The notes beneath the pieces are model-generated. The model did not search any database. It was not told where the DNA came from and saw only the letters and a list, made by a program, of their open reading frames with translations. Position numbers and translations under genes: made by a program. DNA of 64,000 nucleotides, taken from JAAXGX01 sp965203565. Lineage in GTDB: Bacteria; Acidobacteriota; Vicinamibacteria; Vicinamibacterales; UBA8438. The stretch spans positions 3,038,001-3,102,000 of the forward strand of contig OZ241896.1 in NCBI GenBank assembly GCA_965203565.1, given 5' to 3'. Shown here piece by piece: positions 43,600 to 52,192 of this stretch (the stretch's first letter is position 1; the number at the start of each line of letters is the position of its first letter).

Positions 43600-44663
43600 C
43601 CAAGTTGCCGGCGCTGCGGACCGCGTTGTGCGTCTGCCTCGCTCTGGGTCCGCGGGCCGCCGAAGCGGCCCAGCCCGCGGAGCTGCCCGCGGTCCGGCTC
43701 ATCGCCACCGGCGGCACCATCTCCAGCCGGCCGGCCGGCCGGTTGACCGCCGGCGAGCTGGCGGCGCTGGCGGCGTCGATCGGCCGGTACGCCCGAGTAG
43801 AAACCGAGCAGTTCTCGAACGTTCCGAGCAGCGATCTGACGACGGCCGACTGGCTGGCGCTCGCGCGCCGGATCGACCGGCTGTTCGACCAGCGGCCGGC
43901 GCTCGCCGGCGTCGTCGTGAGTTGCGGCACCGACACGCTGGAGGAGGTCGCCTACTTCCTCCATCTGACGGTCCGACACGACCGGCCCGTCGTCGTCGCC
44001 GGGTCGATGCGCCCGCCCGGGGCGGCCGGGTACGACGGCGCCGCCAACCTGGTGGACGCGTTCCGGGTGGCCGCCGCGCCCGCGTCGGCGGCGCGCGGGA
44101 CGCTCGTCGTGCTGGGCGGCGCGATCCACTCGGCCCGCGAGGCCGCGAAGATGCACGCCCGGCGGCTCGACGCCTTCGGCAGCCGCGAGTACGGGCTGCT
44201 CGGCGCGGTCGACGCCGACCGGGTCGTCTACCATCGCCGCGTCGAACGCCGCCACACGTCGCGGAGCGAGTTCGACGTCTCGACCGTCACCGCCCTCCCG
44301 CGGGTGGACGTCCTGCTGGCCTACCAGGACGCGCCGGGGGACCTCGTGCTGGCGTCGGCGGCGCGGGGCGCGGCAGGGCTGGTCGTGGCCGGGACCGGCG
44401 CCGGCTCGATGAGCCGGCCGCAGCGGGACGCGGTCGGCAGCGTGCTCGACCGGGGCGTCGCCGTCGTCGTGACCAGCCGCACCGGCGGCGGGCGGGTGGC
44501 GCGGCAGGACCAGGCGGACGGGGCGGCGGCGGACCCGCCGCCTGCGGCGCGGCCCGTCATGGGGGAGGACCTCTCCCCCGTCAAGGCGCGCATCCTGCTG
44601 ATGCTCGCGCTGACCCGCACGCGCGACCGGCGCGAGATTCAGCGCATGTTCGAGGAGTACTGA
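43596..44663 (+). CDS. L-asparaginase type II, exported
   Basis: 355-aa amidohydrolase that converts asparagine to aspartate and ammonia. First catalytic Thr in LIATGGTISSRPAG, second in VVSCGTDTLEEVAYFLHL; the substrate loop VVVAGSMRPPGAAGYDGAAN is intact. A hydrophobic start (ALRTALCVCLALGPRAAEAA) indicates export to the periplasm. The TTG at 43596 overlaps the preceding stop (TTGA). Confidence 0.9.
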   Translation: MTKLPALRTALCVCLALGPRAAEAAQPAELPAVRLIATGGTISSRPAGRLTAGELAALAASIGRYARVETEQFSNVPSSDLTTADWLALARRIDRLFDQRPALAGVVVSCGTDTLEEVAYFLHLTVRHDRPVVVAGSMRPPGAAGYDGAANLVDAFRVAAAPASAARGTLVVLGGAIHSAREAAKMHARRLDAFGSREYGLLGAVDADRVVYHRRVERRHTSRSEFDVSTVTALPRVDVLLAYQDAPGDLVLASAARGAAGLVVAGTGAGSMSRPQRDAVGSVLDRGVAVVVTSRTGGGRVARQDQADGAAADPPPAARPVMGEDLSPVKARILLMLALTRTRDRREIQRMFEEY

Positions 44664-44700
44664 ACGGGCGGTCCTGCGGCCCGGCGTCGGGTCAGGAAAG

Positions 44701-44776
44701 TGGTGGACCAGACGGGGGTCGAACCCGTGACCTCGTGAATGCCATTCACGCGCGCTCCCAACTGCGCCACTGGCCC
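44701..44776 (-). tRNA. tRNA-Ala (anticodon GGC)
   Basis: 76-nt cloverleaf with encoded CCA (complement of 44701-44703). The acceptor GGGCCAG pairs with CTGGTCC and includes the G3:U70 pair that identifies tRNA-Ala. The anticodon stem CGTGA/TCACG encloses the loop ATGGCAT with anticodon GGC (complement of 44741-44743). The T-arm has GGTTCGAACC. Confidence 0.97.
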
Positions 44777-44815
44777 ACTTCCCGATGCATTGTAACAGCC
44801 CTGCGCGGCGGCCGA

Positions 44816-45448
44816 TCAACGGCGTCCGCCGGGCGCGGGCGGCCGGCCGAACGCCTGTTCGTAGTCGGACGGCGTGTCGATGTCTCGGAACGGCCCCTCC
44901 TCCGCGATCGGCACGTCAATCGCGTCGCGCGCATGCGCCCTGACGATCGCCTTCGCGCTCGACCCGATCGGGGCGCGCCGGATCGCGTCGAAGACCGACC
45001 GGTCGAAGACGACCGGATGCCCATGCCGTCCGTCTCCCCGCACGGGGCGCACGACCGGAGCGCGCGTCGCGCCGTGAACGTCGAGCAGCGCCTTCACCGC
45101 GGCCGCCGACACGAGCGGCAGATCGACCAGCGTGACCAGCATGCCGGCCACGCCCGGGCGGTCGATGGCGCGCAGCCCCGCCTGGAGCGACGAGAACTGC
45201 CCGCGCTCGGGCGCCGGGTTGACGACGAGGCGGAGCGGCGGATGCGCCTCCAGCACCGCCCGGGCGGCCGGCGACTCGGGGTCGGCGACGACCACGACGA
45301 CCTCGTCCACTCCGCCCGCGCGCAGCGTCCGGACCGTGCGGGCCGCGAACGTCTCGCCGGCCGGCCCGACCGGCAGCAACGCCTTCGGCCGGCCCATGCG
45401 GCTCGAACGGCCGGCGGCCAGGACGACGCCCGGCACGATGCGCCTCAT
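44816..45448 (-). CDS. MocA/MobA-like nucleotidyltransferase
   Basis: 210-aa NTP transferase, probably molybdopterin cytidylyl- or guanylyltransferase. The N-terminal signature GVVLAAGRSSRMGRPKALLP binds the nucleotide; LVTLVDLPLVSAAAV gives the metal Asp; GHPVVFDRS and the late DIDTPSDYEQAF are typical of MocA-type enzymes. Some relatives act on other sugar-type substrates, so the substrate is not certain. It fits with FdhE and MoaE-like genes elsewhere in the window. Confidence 0.82.
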   Translation of the reverse strand: MRRIVPGVVLAAGRSSRMGRPKALLPVGPAGETFAARTVRTLRAGGVDEVVVVVADPESPAARAVLEAHPPLRLVVNPAPERGQFSSLQAGLRAIDRPGVAGMLVTLVDLPLVSAAAVKALLDVHGATRAPVVRPVRGDGRHGHPVVFDRSVFDAIRRAPIGSSAKAIVRAHARDAIDVPIAEEGPFRDIDTPSDYEQAFGRPPAPGGRR

Positions 45449-45489
45449 CCGGTTCTCCGTCGCGCGGCTCCAATGATAGAATCCTGCCC

Positions 45490-45672
45490 ATGGCCGACGT
45501 CCAGATCCAGATTCGCTGCCAGCGCTGCGGAGCGCAGATGGCGTTGCGGGACCCGGGTCCGGGCGCGCCGTGGCCTCCGCAGCAGTTCTGGGAATGCCCC
45601 GATTGCGGGCGGCATTTCTGGACGACCTACCCTCCCCCGAAGCCGCCGAAGCCTGCCCCGCCCCCGGCGTGA
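45490..45672 (+). CDS. Small zinc-ribbon protein
   Basis: 60-aa protein with two CxxC pairs (RCQRCGAQMAL and WECPDCGRHFW) forming a zinc ribbon, then a Pro/Lys tail PPPKPPKPAPPPA. Function unknown. Confidence 0.65.
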   Translation: MADVQIQIRCQRCGAQMALRDPGPGAPWPPQQFWECPDCGRHFWTTYPPPKPPKPAPPPA

Positions 45673-45892
45673 CGGCGCCGCACGTTTCGCTTGACTTCGG
45701 GTAGGCGCCTCACTAGACTAACTGCCTTCAAGTGGAGCAGGTGTGTCCCGTTCGCTCGGCGCAGCGCTCGCAAGATGCTGTGCAGGGCGGGTTTAGCCGC
45801 CGGCGACCGGCGGCGGGCGCCTTGCTTGGAGGCTTGAAGGAACATGGCTCCGGCCTCGCGAGGGACGGAGCCGCTGGCTTCGGAGGGACGGT
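45673..45892 (+). promoter_or_regulatory. Long leader of the cold-shock gene
   Basis: 220 bp without a gene. Short GC hairpins are present, for example AGCCGCCGGCGACCGGCGGC (45795-45814). A long structured 5' leader is usual for cspA-type genes, where it controls translation with temperature. Whether this one does is inference. Confidence 0.35.
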
Positions 45893-46099
45893 ATGCCAAC
45901 CGGCACGATAGCGCGTCTTCTGATCGACAAGGGGTTCGGGTTCATCCGCGACGAGGGCGGAATCGAGCATTTCTTCCACCGCAGCGCGGTTCGCGGCGCC
46001 GTGTTCGAGCTGCTGCGCGAGGGGCAGCGCGTCGACTTCACGCCCGAGGAGTCGCAGAAAGGCCCGCGCGCCGGCGACGTCCGACTCATCGAAGGCTAG
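45893..46099 (+). CDS. Cold-shock-domain protein
   Basis: 68-aa CspA-family nucleic-acid-binding protein. RNP1 KGFGFIRDEG and RNP2-like EHFFHRSAV are present; both are needed to bind single-stranded RNA or DNA. ATG 45893 follows GGAGGGACGG. It usually acts as an RNA chaperone. Confidence 0.9.
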   Translation: MPTGTIARLLIDKGFGFIRDEGGIEHFFHRSAVRGAVFELLREGQRVDFTPEESQKGPRAGDVRLIEG

Positions 46100-46183
46100 C
46101 GCCCGACGCCCGCCGGCGGCAGCGGCAGGGCGTCTCCCCTTTCCATCCCGGTTCGTCCTGGTCCGACGTTCGTCCCGCCGCCT

Positions 46184-46280
46184 GGAAGCGAACGGGGCCC
46201 GGTGGCCCTCCCGGTCTTCAAAATCGGTCGCTCCCCGCCAACGCGGGGGGGCTGGGTTCGACTCCCAGGCGCTTCCGCCA
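46184..46280 (+). tRNA. selC: tRNA-Sec (selenocysteine, anticodon TCA)
   Basis: 97-nt cloverleaf starting GGAAGCG and ending CGCTTCCGCCA, with encoded CCA. Seven acceptor pairs are perfect and the eighth (A-G) is a mismatch. The long D-stem is GGGCC/GGCCC. The anticodon stem CCGGT/ATCGG holds the loop CTTCAAA with anticodon TCA (46218-46220). The long variable arm has stem CCCCGC/GCGGGG, and the T-stem is CTGGG/CCCAG. Long variable arm plus TCA are diagnostic for selC. It shows that the organism decodes some UGA codons as selenocysteine. Confidence 0.95.
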
Positions 46281-46314
46281 CGCCGCGCGCCGCCGACCCG
46301 CCGGGGCGGCGGGA

Positions 46315-47307
46315 TCAGTCGCCGCCGATCCGCACGACGTACCGGCCGCGCGCCGCGCCCTGCAGCAGCGTCGTGAACGCAGCCGGCAGCTCCTCGAGCG
46401 CGATCTCCTGCGCGACAGCGTCCAGATGCGCGGGCCTGCTGTCCGCGGCGAGCCGGTCCCAGGCTTCCTGCCGGCGGTCCATGGGACACGTCGCCGAGTC
46501 GATTCCGAGCAGCTTGACGCCGCGAAGAATGAACGGCATGACCGTCGTGCGCAGCTCCACGCCGCCGGTCAGGCCGGAGCTCGCGATGCAGCCGCCGCGC
46601 GCCATCGTCCGCGTCAGCCACGCCAGAACGTCGCCGCCGACCGGATCGACCGCCCCCGCCCAGGTCGCCTTCTCGAGCGGCCGCGCGCCCCTCTGCACGC
46701 CGCCGGCCGCCAGGACCTCGGCCGCGCCCAGCGACCGCAGGAAATCGTGCGCGTCGTCCTTCCGGGTCAGCGCCGTGACCCGGTAGCCGCCGGCGGCGAG
46801 GCACTGCACGGCCAGGCTTCCCACCCCGCCGGTCGCCCCGGTGACGATGACCGGCCCGTTCGACGGACCGAGTCCGTTCCGCTCCATCTCGACGACGCTC
46901 AGCGCCGCCGTGAAGCCGGCGGTCCCGATCGCCATCGCCTCGCGCAGGCCGAGGCCGTGCGGCAGACGCACCGCCCAGTCGGCCGGCACGCGGGCGTACT
47001 CGGCGAACCCCCCGTCATGGCTCTCGCCCAGGCCGTACCCGGTGACGAGGATCCGGTCGCCGGCGGCAAGCCGCGGGTCGCCGCTCTCCACCACGGTTCC
47101 CGAGAAGTCGATTCCGCCCACGAGCGGGAACCGGCGGATGATCCTGCCGGCGCCCGTGGCCGCCAGGGCGTCCTTGTAGTTCACGCCGGAGTACGCCACC
47201 CGGGCGACGACGTCGCCGGCGGCAAGCTCCTCCAGGCCGACGTCGACGAGACGCCCCCGCACCCCGCCGGCTTCTTCAAATATCCGGTACGCCTTGAATC
47301 GATCCAC
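46315..47307 (-). CDS. acuI: AcuI/YhdH-type acrylyl-CoA reductase (MDR family)
   Basis: 330-aa NADPH-dependent medium-chain reductase. GroES-like N-terminal part with VAYSGVNYKDALAATGAGRI and VGGIDFSGTVVES; Rossmann motif VIVTGATGGVGSLAVQCL; MDR core LTRKDDAHDFLRSLGAAEVL. Matches the YhdH/AcuI group, which reduces acryloyl-CoA or small enones. Start GTG 47307 (GGAGG 9 bp upstream) lies 31 bp inside the HAD gene, so the two are coupled. Confidence 0.85.
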   Translation of the reverse strand: MDRFKAYRIFEEAGGVRGRLVDVGLEELAAGDVVARVAYSGVNYKDALAATGAGRIIRRFPLVGGIDFSGTVVESGDPRLAAGDRILVTGYGLGESHDGGFAEYARVPADWAVRLPHGLGLREAMAIGTAGFTAALSVVEMERNGLGPSNGPVIVTGATGGVGSLAVQCLAAGGYRVTALTRKDDAHDFLRSLGAAEVLAAGGVQRGARPLEKATWAGAVDPVGGDVLAWLTRTMARGGCIASSGLTGGVELRTTVMPFILRGVKLLGIDSATCPMDRRQEAWDRLAADSRPAHLDAVAQEIALEELPAAFTTLLQGAARGRYVVRIGGD

Positions 47308-48052
47308 GGCGCCAATCCTCCCGCGAAGCATCCCCGCCCATGGTGTCGAGGAAATCGATGAACGCCCCGGCGTCGGCGAGATCCGGCAGGACGCGGTCCG
47401 CGCCGTGCCGCCTGAGCAGCGCTTCGTCGAACGAGCCGGTCGCCACCGCCACCGACCGCGCCCCGTACGCCCTGGCGCACCGGATGTCGAGCGGCGTGTC
47501 GCCGACGACCACGACGTGCGCGGCGGACGGCACGGCGCTCCCGCCGCGGCGCGCGCGGTCCACCGCTATCGGCGCCAGGTCGTCCCGTTCCGGCGCGTCG
47601 TCGCCGTAGGCGCCGCAAGCGAAATGATGCCAGAGACCGAAATGCTCCAGCTTGATCCGCGCGGCCCGGGCGAAGTTGCCGGTCAGCAGCGCGACGGTGA
47701 GATCCGCCCGGCCGCTCAGCCGGTCGAGCAGCGCGCGCACCCCCGGCATCAGCCCCTTGCGCGGGCCGGGCCGGACGATCTCCTCCGCGAGCAGATCGCA
47801 GTACCGGGCGTGGAACCGGTCCCGCATGGCGGGTCCGGCGGCCGCCCCGGCGCGTTCGAGCGCGTCGTCGAAGATCAGCCGGTCCGTGCGGCCGGCGACC
47901 GGAATCCCGTCGAAGCCGCCGGCCACGCCGAACAACTCCTGGAACGCCCGGTTCAACGCGCGCTTCCCGGCTCCTCCCGACAGCAGCAGGGTGCCGTCGA
48001 CGTCGAACAGGATGAGCGTCGCCGGCCGGTCCGTGCGTCCGCGCCGCGCCAC
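47276..48052 (-). CDS. HAD-superfamily hydrolase (phosphoglycolate phosphatase-like)
   Basis: 258-aa phosphatase. Motif I FDVDGTLLLSGGAGKRAL (nucleophile Asp and acid Asp), motif II TVALLTGNFARAARIKL, motif III Lys near RIKL and motif IV VVVGDTPLDIRCARAYG. A helical cap of the C1 type lies between. Substrate unknown. The GTG start shares a base with the stop of the membrane-protein gene (TAGTG). Confidence 0.86.
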   Translation of the reverse strand: MARRGRTDRPATLILFDVDGTLLLSGGAGKRALNRAFQELFGVAGGFDGIPVAGRTDRLIFDDALERAGAAAGPAMRDRFHARYCDLLAEEIVRPGPRKGLMPGVRALLDRLSGRADLTVALLTGNFARAARIKLEHFGLWHHFACGAYGDDAPERDDLAPIAVDRARRGGSAVPSAAHVVVVGDTPLDIRCARAYGARSVAVATGSFDEALLRRHGADRVLPDLADAGAFIDFLDTMGGDASREDWRRGSIQGVPDI

Positions 48053-48528
48053 TACCGCCCCTCGAGCAGCCGGTCGACCTCGGCGACGACCCGCGCGCTC
48101 GACTGCATGGCGATGACCTCGGAGCGCAGCGCCGCCAAGTTGACGGCGACGGCCGCCACCGCGAGGACGGAGTGGAGCAGGGACGGGACCGCGCCCGTGT
48201 CGACGCCGCCGCCGACGATCGCGGCGGCCATGGTGAGCCCCATGGCGAGCGTGGCGACAGAGAACACCGGCCGGCGCACCTGCGCCACGGTGCGGTACAG
48301 CTCCGGCGGCAGCCGCCCCTCCGTGACCGCCTCGCGGACCGCCTTCCCCTTCCCGATCAGGTAGAACATCGTCATCGAGTGCGCGAGGAGCGTGACCAGC
48401 GTCGCGAAGATGCCGAGCGACGTGTGACGCATGAGATCGGCGGCGCCGGCGATGGTGAAGCCGAGTATCGCGGCGTAGCCGAGCGCCGCGACGCCGACGA
48501 ACGCGGCGGTGATGAGCGCGGCCGACAC
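48052..48528 (-). CDS. Four-helix membrane protein, unknown function
   Basis: 158-aa protein with four predicted membrane helices: ITAAFVGVAALGYAAILGFT, LGIFATLVTLLAHSMTMFYL, VFSVATLAMGLTMAAAIVGG and SVLAVAAVAVNLAAL. The loop HSMTMFYLIGKGKAVREAV contains a His and Lys pattern seen in other uncharacterised membrane proteins. First gene of a three-gene run with HAD and AcuI. Confidence 0.65.
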   Translation of the reverse strand: MSAALITAAFVGVAALGYAAILGFTIAGAADLMRHTSLGIFATLVTLLAHSMTMFYLIGKGKAVREAVTEGRLPPELYRTVAQVRRPVFSVATLAMGLTMAAAIVGGGVDTGAVPSLLHSVLAVAAVAVNLAALRSEVIAMQSSARVVAEVDRLLEGR

Positions 48529-48784
48529 GCGGCGATCATATCAGCGGGAGAACGCCGCCGCGCGGAGAGCGGTGAGGCGCGCCGCACCTGAGCCGGCCGC
48601 CGGTCGGCGGCGTCAACGGCTGGGTTGTGCAGGAGAGCGAAAGCGCGGGCCATGCAATCCCAGAATGGACCGACCGCAACCCGAAAATCAACTACCCTTG
48701 TGTCACCGAGCGACGCCATCGGCAAGAAGCGACTCGGTCTGAGGTTGCCGGCGCGCAGGCTCGCACTGCGGGCTGGAAAGGAAC

Positions 48785-51700
48785 ATGACTGTCACACCCC
48801 GTTATTGGTTGTCGAGTCTGTTGGGAGCCGTCGGACTCTCCGATCCCGACGCGCGGCCTCTCTATGCGTACCGGTGTTCGACCGAACGCTTCGAGGAGGC
48901 GCGTGACGTGCTTGCCGGGTGGCGCCCCCAGAGCGATCCCGGCGCGGGCGGCCGGGTCTTCGCCGTCTATGCCGCCGAGTGGTGGCGGCGGCGCTACGAC
49001 GGTGGTCCCTGGGCATGGCAGCCGCTGCTCGACTCCATCCGCTGCGAGGCGCCGTTTCCGGAACTCTACGAGCCACTGCGGAACGCTTGGCGCTGGTGGC
49101 GTGTCAGACCCGTCGTCCTCGGTGCGAGCGTCCGCTACCTCGGCACTTGCGCTTGTCAGGGTGGGCTTCCGCTCCACTTCGTATCGAGCCCGCACTCGAA
49201 CGTACGCCGTTTTCTACGGGCACTGCTGCGGGAGTACCGCCTCTTTCGTCGAGTCGAAGACGGCTACGCACTCGCGGAACCGCTCCGCTCGCACCTGCCG
49301 CGCTCGCTACGTCAGGAGCCGGTCTACCGCCTCTGTGCGGAGGTCATGGATCAGATCTGGGATCTGCGGGACGTCGGATCGCAGGACGATCCGGTTGCGG
49401 TCCTGGACAGGCAGACTCCCGGATGGCGATCGCGGATGCCGATCGACCTGGGGGACGGGCAGGCGCGAAGATTGATCGACTCGCTGCTGCGCGACGCCGC
49501 CACGGCGGCTAGCACGGAGACGGGAGAGTTCCAGGTGATCCGCTACATCACCGACACTGCTGCGGGGCGAAAGTTCGTCGTCGAACCGCGCGTACCACAA
49601 CGCATGTCCGCGGCGGGCGTGGCGCGGCTGGTCCGTGTCGCCCAGGAGGACCTGCCGGCCCGATTCCAACTGCGCATCGATGACAGCCATCCCATGCCGA
49701 TAGCCAACGGGAGGGTCGCAGGTGACGATGTCGTGTTCTCCGGCGTGCTTGCCGAGCCCGAGGAGCTGGCGGCTGTCGCCGACCGGGAGATACGCTGGTT
49801 CCTCCAGGCCGGACGCCGGATCGGGGACAGCTTCGCGCCTCGGGGAAGCACGGCTCCTGCCGACGATCTGCCTTGGGTGTTCACCGCCACGGACGATGAC
49901 GAAATCCGGTTCGATCTCTATGCCGAAGGCTCGGTCCGCACCCGCTTCCCACGCGTCGCGGTTGCGTGCCGCGACGAGCTGGCTCCAGAGCTTCTCCGGC
50001 GTCCCGACTGCCGCCGTTGGGAGACGCAACCGATCACCGGACGGGTGATGTTCGATGTCGAAGGAGACGTCAGGCTCGATACGCCGGCCGGAACCTGCAG
50101 AATACGCACGGCGCAGGAGCAAGAGAGACAGTTCGAGCATCGTCTCACTGGCGCGCGCTGTTTCGATTTCGAGACGCCGGTGCCCGTGTACCACCACCCG
50201 CCGCCACTGTCTTACATCGAGCCCAACGGCACGTGGCGTCGGGTTCCTGCCGTCCAGGTCTCGTGGCGCGCGGCGCGCGGTGATGCATGGCTTCGGAATC
50301 CCGACAGCCCAGGAGTATGGCGGGTCCGGCGAGAGGTCGACGGCGAGACCGTGTTTCTGTCGAAACTCTGCTGGGCCGGCGCGGACTTCGGCGCGAAGGT
50401 GGTGCCAGGACGGGAATCGACTCGCGGTTTCGTGGACATCAGAGGCGCGTCACTCGATGTCGCCTGTGAGCACCCGCACATCGACGTCGAAAGCAAGAGG
50501 CAGGCCGATCACTTGCGCGTCACCGTGCGCTTCGTACTGGACCGCGTCGCCGTCGCAGGGGACGGGCGGACGGGCCCGCCTTCACACATGGTACTGGCCA
50601 CGCGTTGGCCGAACGGCTCGACCCTGCCCGTGACCGTGCCGTTTCCAGGCCGCGGCGCCCGGTTCGTACACCCTGAACACGAGGATGCCGACCGCCGTCG
50701 TGCGCTGGCGGTGGAATCGCTGTACGGGTGGCGGGCGCTGGCGATTTCGCCGAAGGCGATCGACACCTTTCGCCTCGTCGGGGAGTTGCGCGCCAGCGAT
50801 CTCGATGAGCAGATGCAGGCCGCGGCCCACTTCGAAGTCGCACTGCCGAAGATCAGCGACGGCGTTTCGGAGTTACCGCTGGTCCAGGTCCACGATGCGC
50901 TCGAATCGCTGTTCGCAGCCACGAAGTTGCTCGATGCCCGGATCCATCTTGAACTGACTTCTGGCGGTTTCGCCGAAGAGCGAACAGTCGTACGCAGATT
51001 CGCTTGCGACGTCAAGGTTTCCGACACGTCGATCTGTTCGGTTCCGGCCCGTTGCGTGCCAGAAGGCGCACCCGTGACGTTCGAGACGTTCAGTCTGGAG
51101 ACTCCCGGTCTTGGGCGGACGCCGCTCGAACCTGCCGAGGACGACGGCGCGGAGGGAGGCTGGAAAATCCCGGAGTCGGCGTTGCGACAGCAGACCCGGA
51201 TCGTGCTTGCGCGATCCAGCGATCAGTACTTCGCCCGACCCTACTTCGCCCGACCCTTCATCGACCCGAGCGACCGGGCGCCGCTCGACGCCACGGAAGC
51301 CCGCTCTCTCGCAGACGCGTCGTCGGTCCCGGACATGGAGGTTCGAATCGCCGCCATGAAACGGATCCTGCAAGAAATGGTCGAAGGCGACGGCGACGAG
51401 AACTGGGAGTACCTGGCGGACCTTCTCGACGTGAGTCGCGGGTTGCCGGCCACGACGTTCGATGCGTTGGACTGTCTGTCGGGCAATCCGGCGGCGCTGG
51501 TCCGGTTGCTGCTGCGGACCCCGGAGGAAGAGGCGCGCGCCAGGATCTGGCGGCTCGAGCACGAGTTGCCGTTCACGTGGCTGCTCGTTCCGGTTCGGGT
51601 GTGGCGCGAGGAAATGACTGCCACGCACCGGGCGATTCGCACCGAACTGGAGGGGGTCGCTGTCTTCGCTGCGGACGAGGTGCGGCAGCGGGCTGATGAG

Positions 51701-52192
51701 CGCCTCCGTCAAGTGGCGGCGGAGGCGACGCGCTTCTGTCAGGGCCTGATCCCGTTGGAGTACTTCGCTGAAGAAGCAATCTCCGACCGCCATGTCGCCC
51801 ATCAGGCGTCTACAACCCCTTCGCTACGCGAGGCGTTCGACGGATTGTATGGAGCCGAAGGTCCGTATCAGGCCCTGTTGAGGGACAGTGATTTCCGTTG
51901 GCCCAAAGGGCCGGACCGGGACGAATGGGCTGCCGAGATTGCGCTGTTGCGGGAATCGCCAGAGAAGGACGCGGTCTGGGCAGACTGCCAGCGCGTTGGA
52001 TTCCGGCGTCCACTCACGGACGCCCCGATCGGTGCTGCGTTCGCGGCGTCGGAGGGCGCTCGCGTGCCGCGCCGGCTGGTTCATGCGACGAAACTGCTCC
52101 GGTCACACGCGCCCGAGTGGTTCGACGCCGCGTACGTCGCCGCCCTCGGCCGAATCCTCGGTGTCGACCTCGACGTCCCGAACCATGACTGA
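48785..52192 (+). CDS. Large protein of a DUF1998-helicase defence operon (STY4851/YjiT-like)
   Basis: 1135-aa cytosolic protein with no recognised catalytic motif. Regions visible: an aromatic-rich N-terminus (EWWRRRYDGGPWAWQPLLDS), a middle part rich in beta strands, and a helical C-terminal part from about 850 (SLADASSVPDMEVRIAAMKR; SRGLPATTFDALDCLSGNP; EHELPFTWLLVPVRVWREEM). The order and the LPxTTFD...LPFxW pattern remind me of STY4851/ECs_5259 and E. coli YjiT proteins encoded beside helicases in restriction islands; this recall needs checking. The ATG has AAAGGAAC upstream. It overlaps the helicase gene by 8 bp, so the two are cotranslated. Confidence 0.7.
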   Translation: MTVTPRYWLSSLLGAVGLSDPDARPLYAYRCSTERFEEARDVLAGWRPQSDPGAGGRVFAVYAAEWWRRRYDGGPWAWQPLLDSIRCEAPFPELYEPLRNAWRWWRVRPVVLGASVRYLGTCACQGGLPLHFVSSPHSNVRRFLRALLREYRLFRRVEDGYALAEPLRSHLPRSLRQEPVYRLCAEVMDQIWDLRDVGSQDDPVAVLDRQTPGWRSRMPIDLGDGQARRLIDSLLRDAATAASTETGEFQVIRYITDTAAGRKFVVEPRVPQRMSAAGVARLVRVAQEDLPARFQLRIDDSHPMPIANGRVAGDDVVFSGVLAEPEELAAVADREIRWFLQAGRRIGDSFAPRGSTAPADDLPWVFTATDDDEIRFDLYAEGSVRTRFPRVAVACRDELAPELLRRPDCRRWETQPITGRVMFDVEGDVRLDTPAGTCRIRTAQEQERQFEHRLTGARCFDFETPVPVYHHPPPLSYIEPNGTWRRVPAVQVSWRAARGDAWLRNPDSPGVWRVRREVDGETVFLSKLCWAGADFGAKVVPGRESTRGFVDIRGASLDVACEHPHIDVESKRQADHLRVTVRFVLDRVAVAGDGRTGPPSHMVLATRWPNGSTLPVTVPFPGRGARFVHPEHEDADRRRALAVESLYGWRALAISPKAIDTFRLVGELRASDLDEQMQAAAHFEVALPKISDGVSELPLVQVHDALESLFAATKLLDARIHLELTSGGFAEERTVVRRFACDVKVSDTSICSVPARCVPEGAPVTFETFSLETPGLGRTPLEPAEDDGAEGGWKIPESALRQQTRIVLARSSDQYFARPYFARPFIDPSDRAPLDATEARSLADASSVPDMEVRIAAMKRILQEMVEGDGDENWEYLADLLDVSRGLPATTFDALDCLSGNPAALVRLLLRTPEEEARARIWRLEHELPFTWLLVPVRVWREEMTATHRAIRTELEGVAVFAADEVRQRADERLRQVAAEATRFCQGLIPLEYFAEEAISDRHVAHQASTTPSLREAFDGLYGAEGPYQALLRDSDFRWPKGPDRDEWAAEIALLRESPEKDAVWADCQRVGFRRPLTDAPIGAAFAASEGARVPRRLVHATKLLRSHAPEWFDAAYVAALGRILGVDLDVPNHD

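Noticed and set aside
48550..48600. GAGAGCGGTGAGGCGC similarity to the inner part of the dispersed element
   Set aside because: Only about 16 bp match and neither terminal repeat is present; too weak to call a copy.
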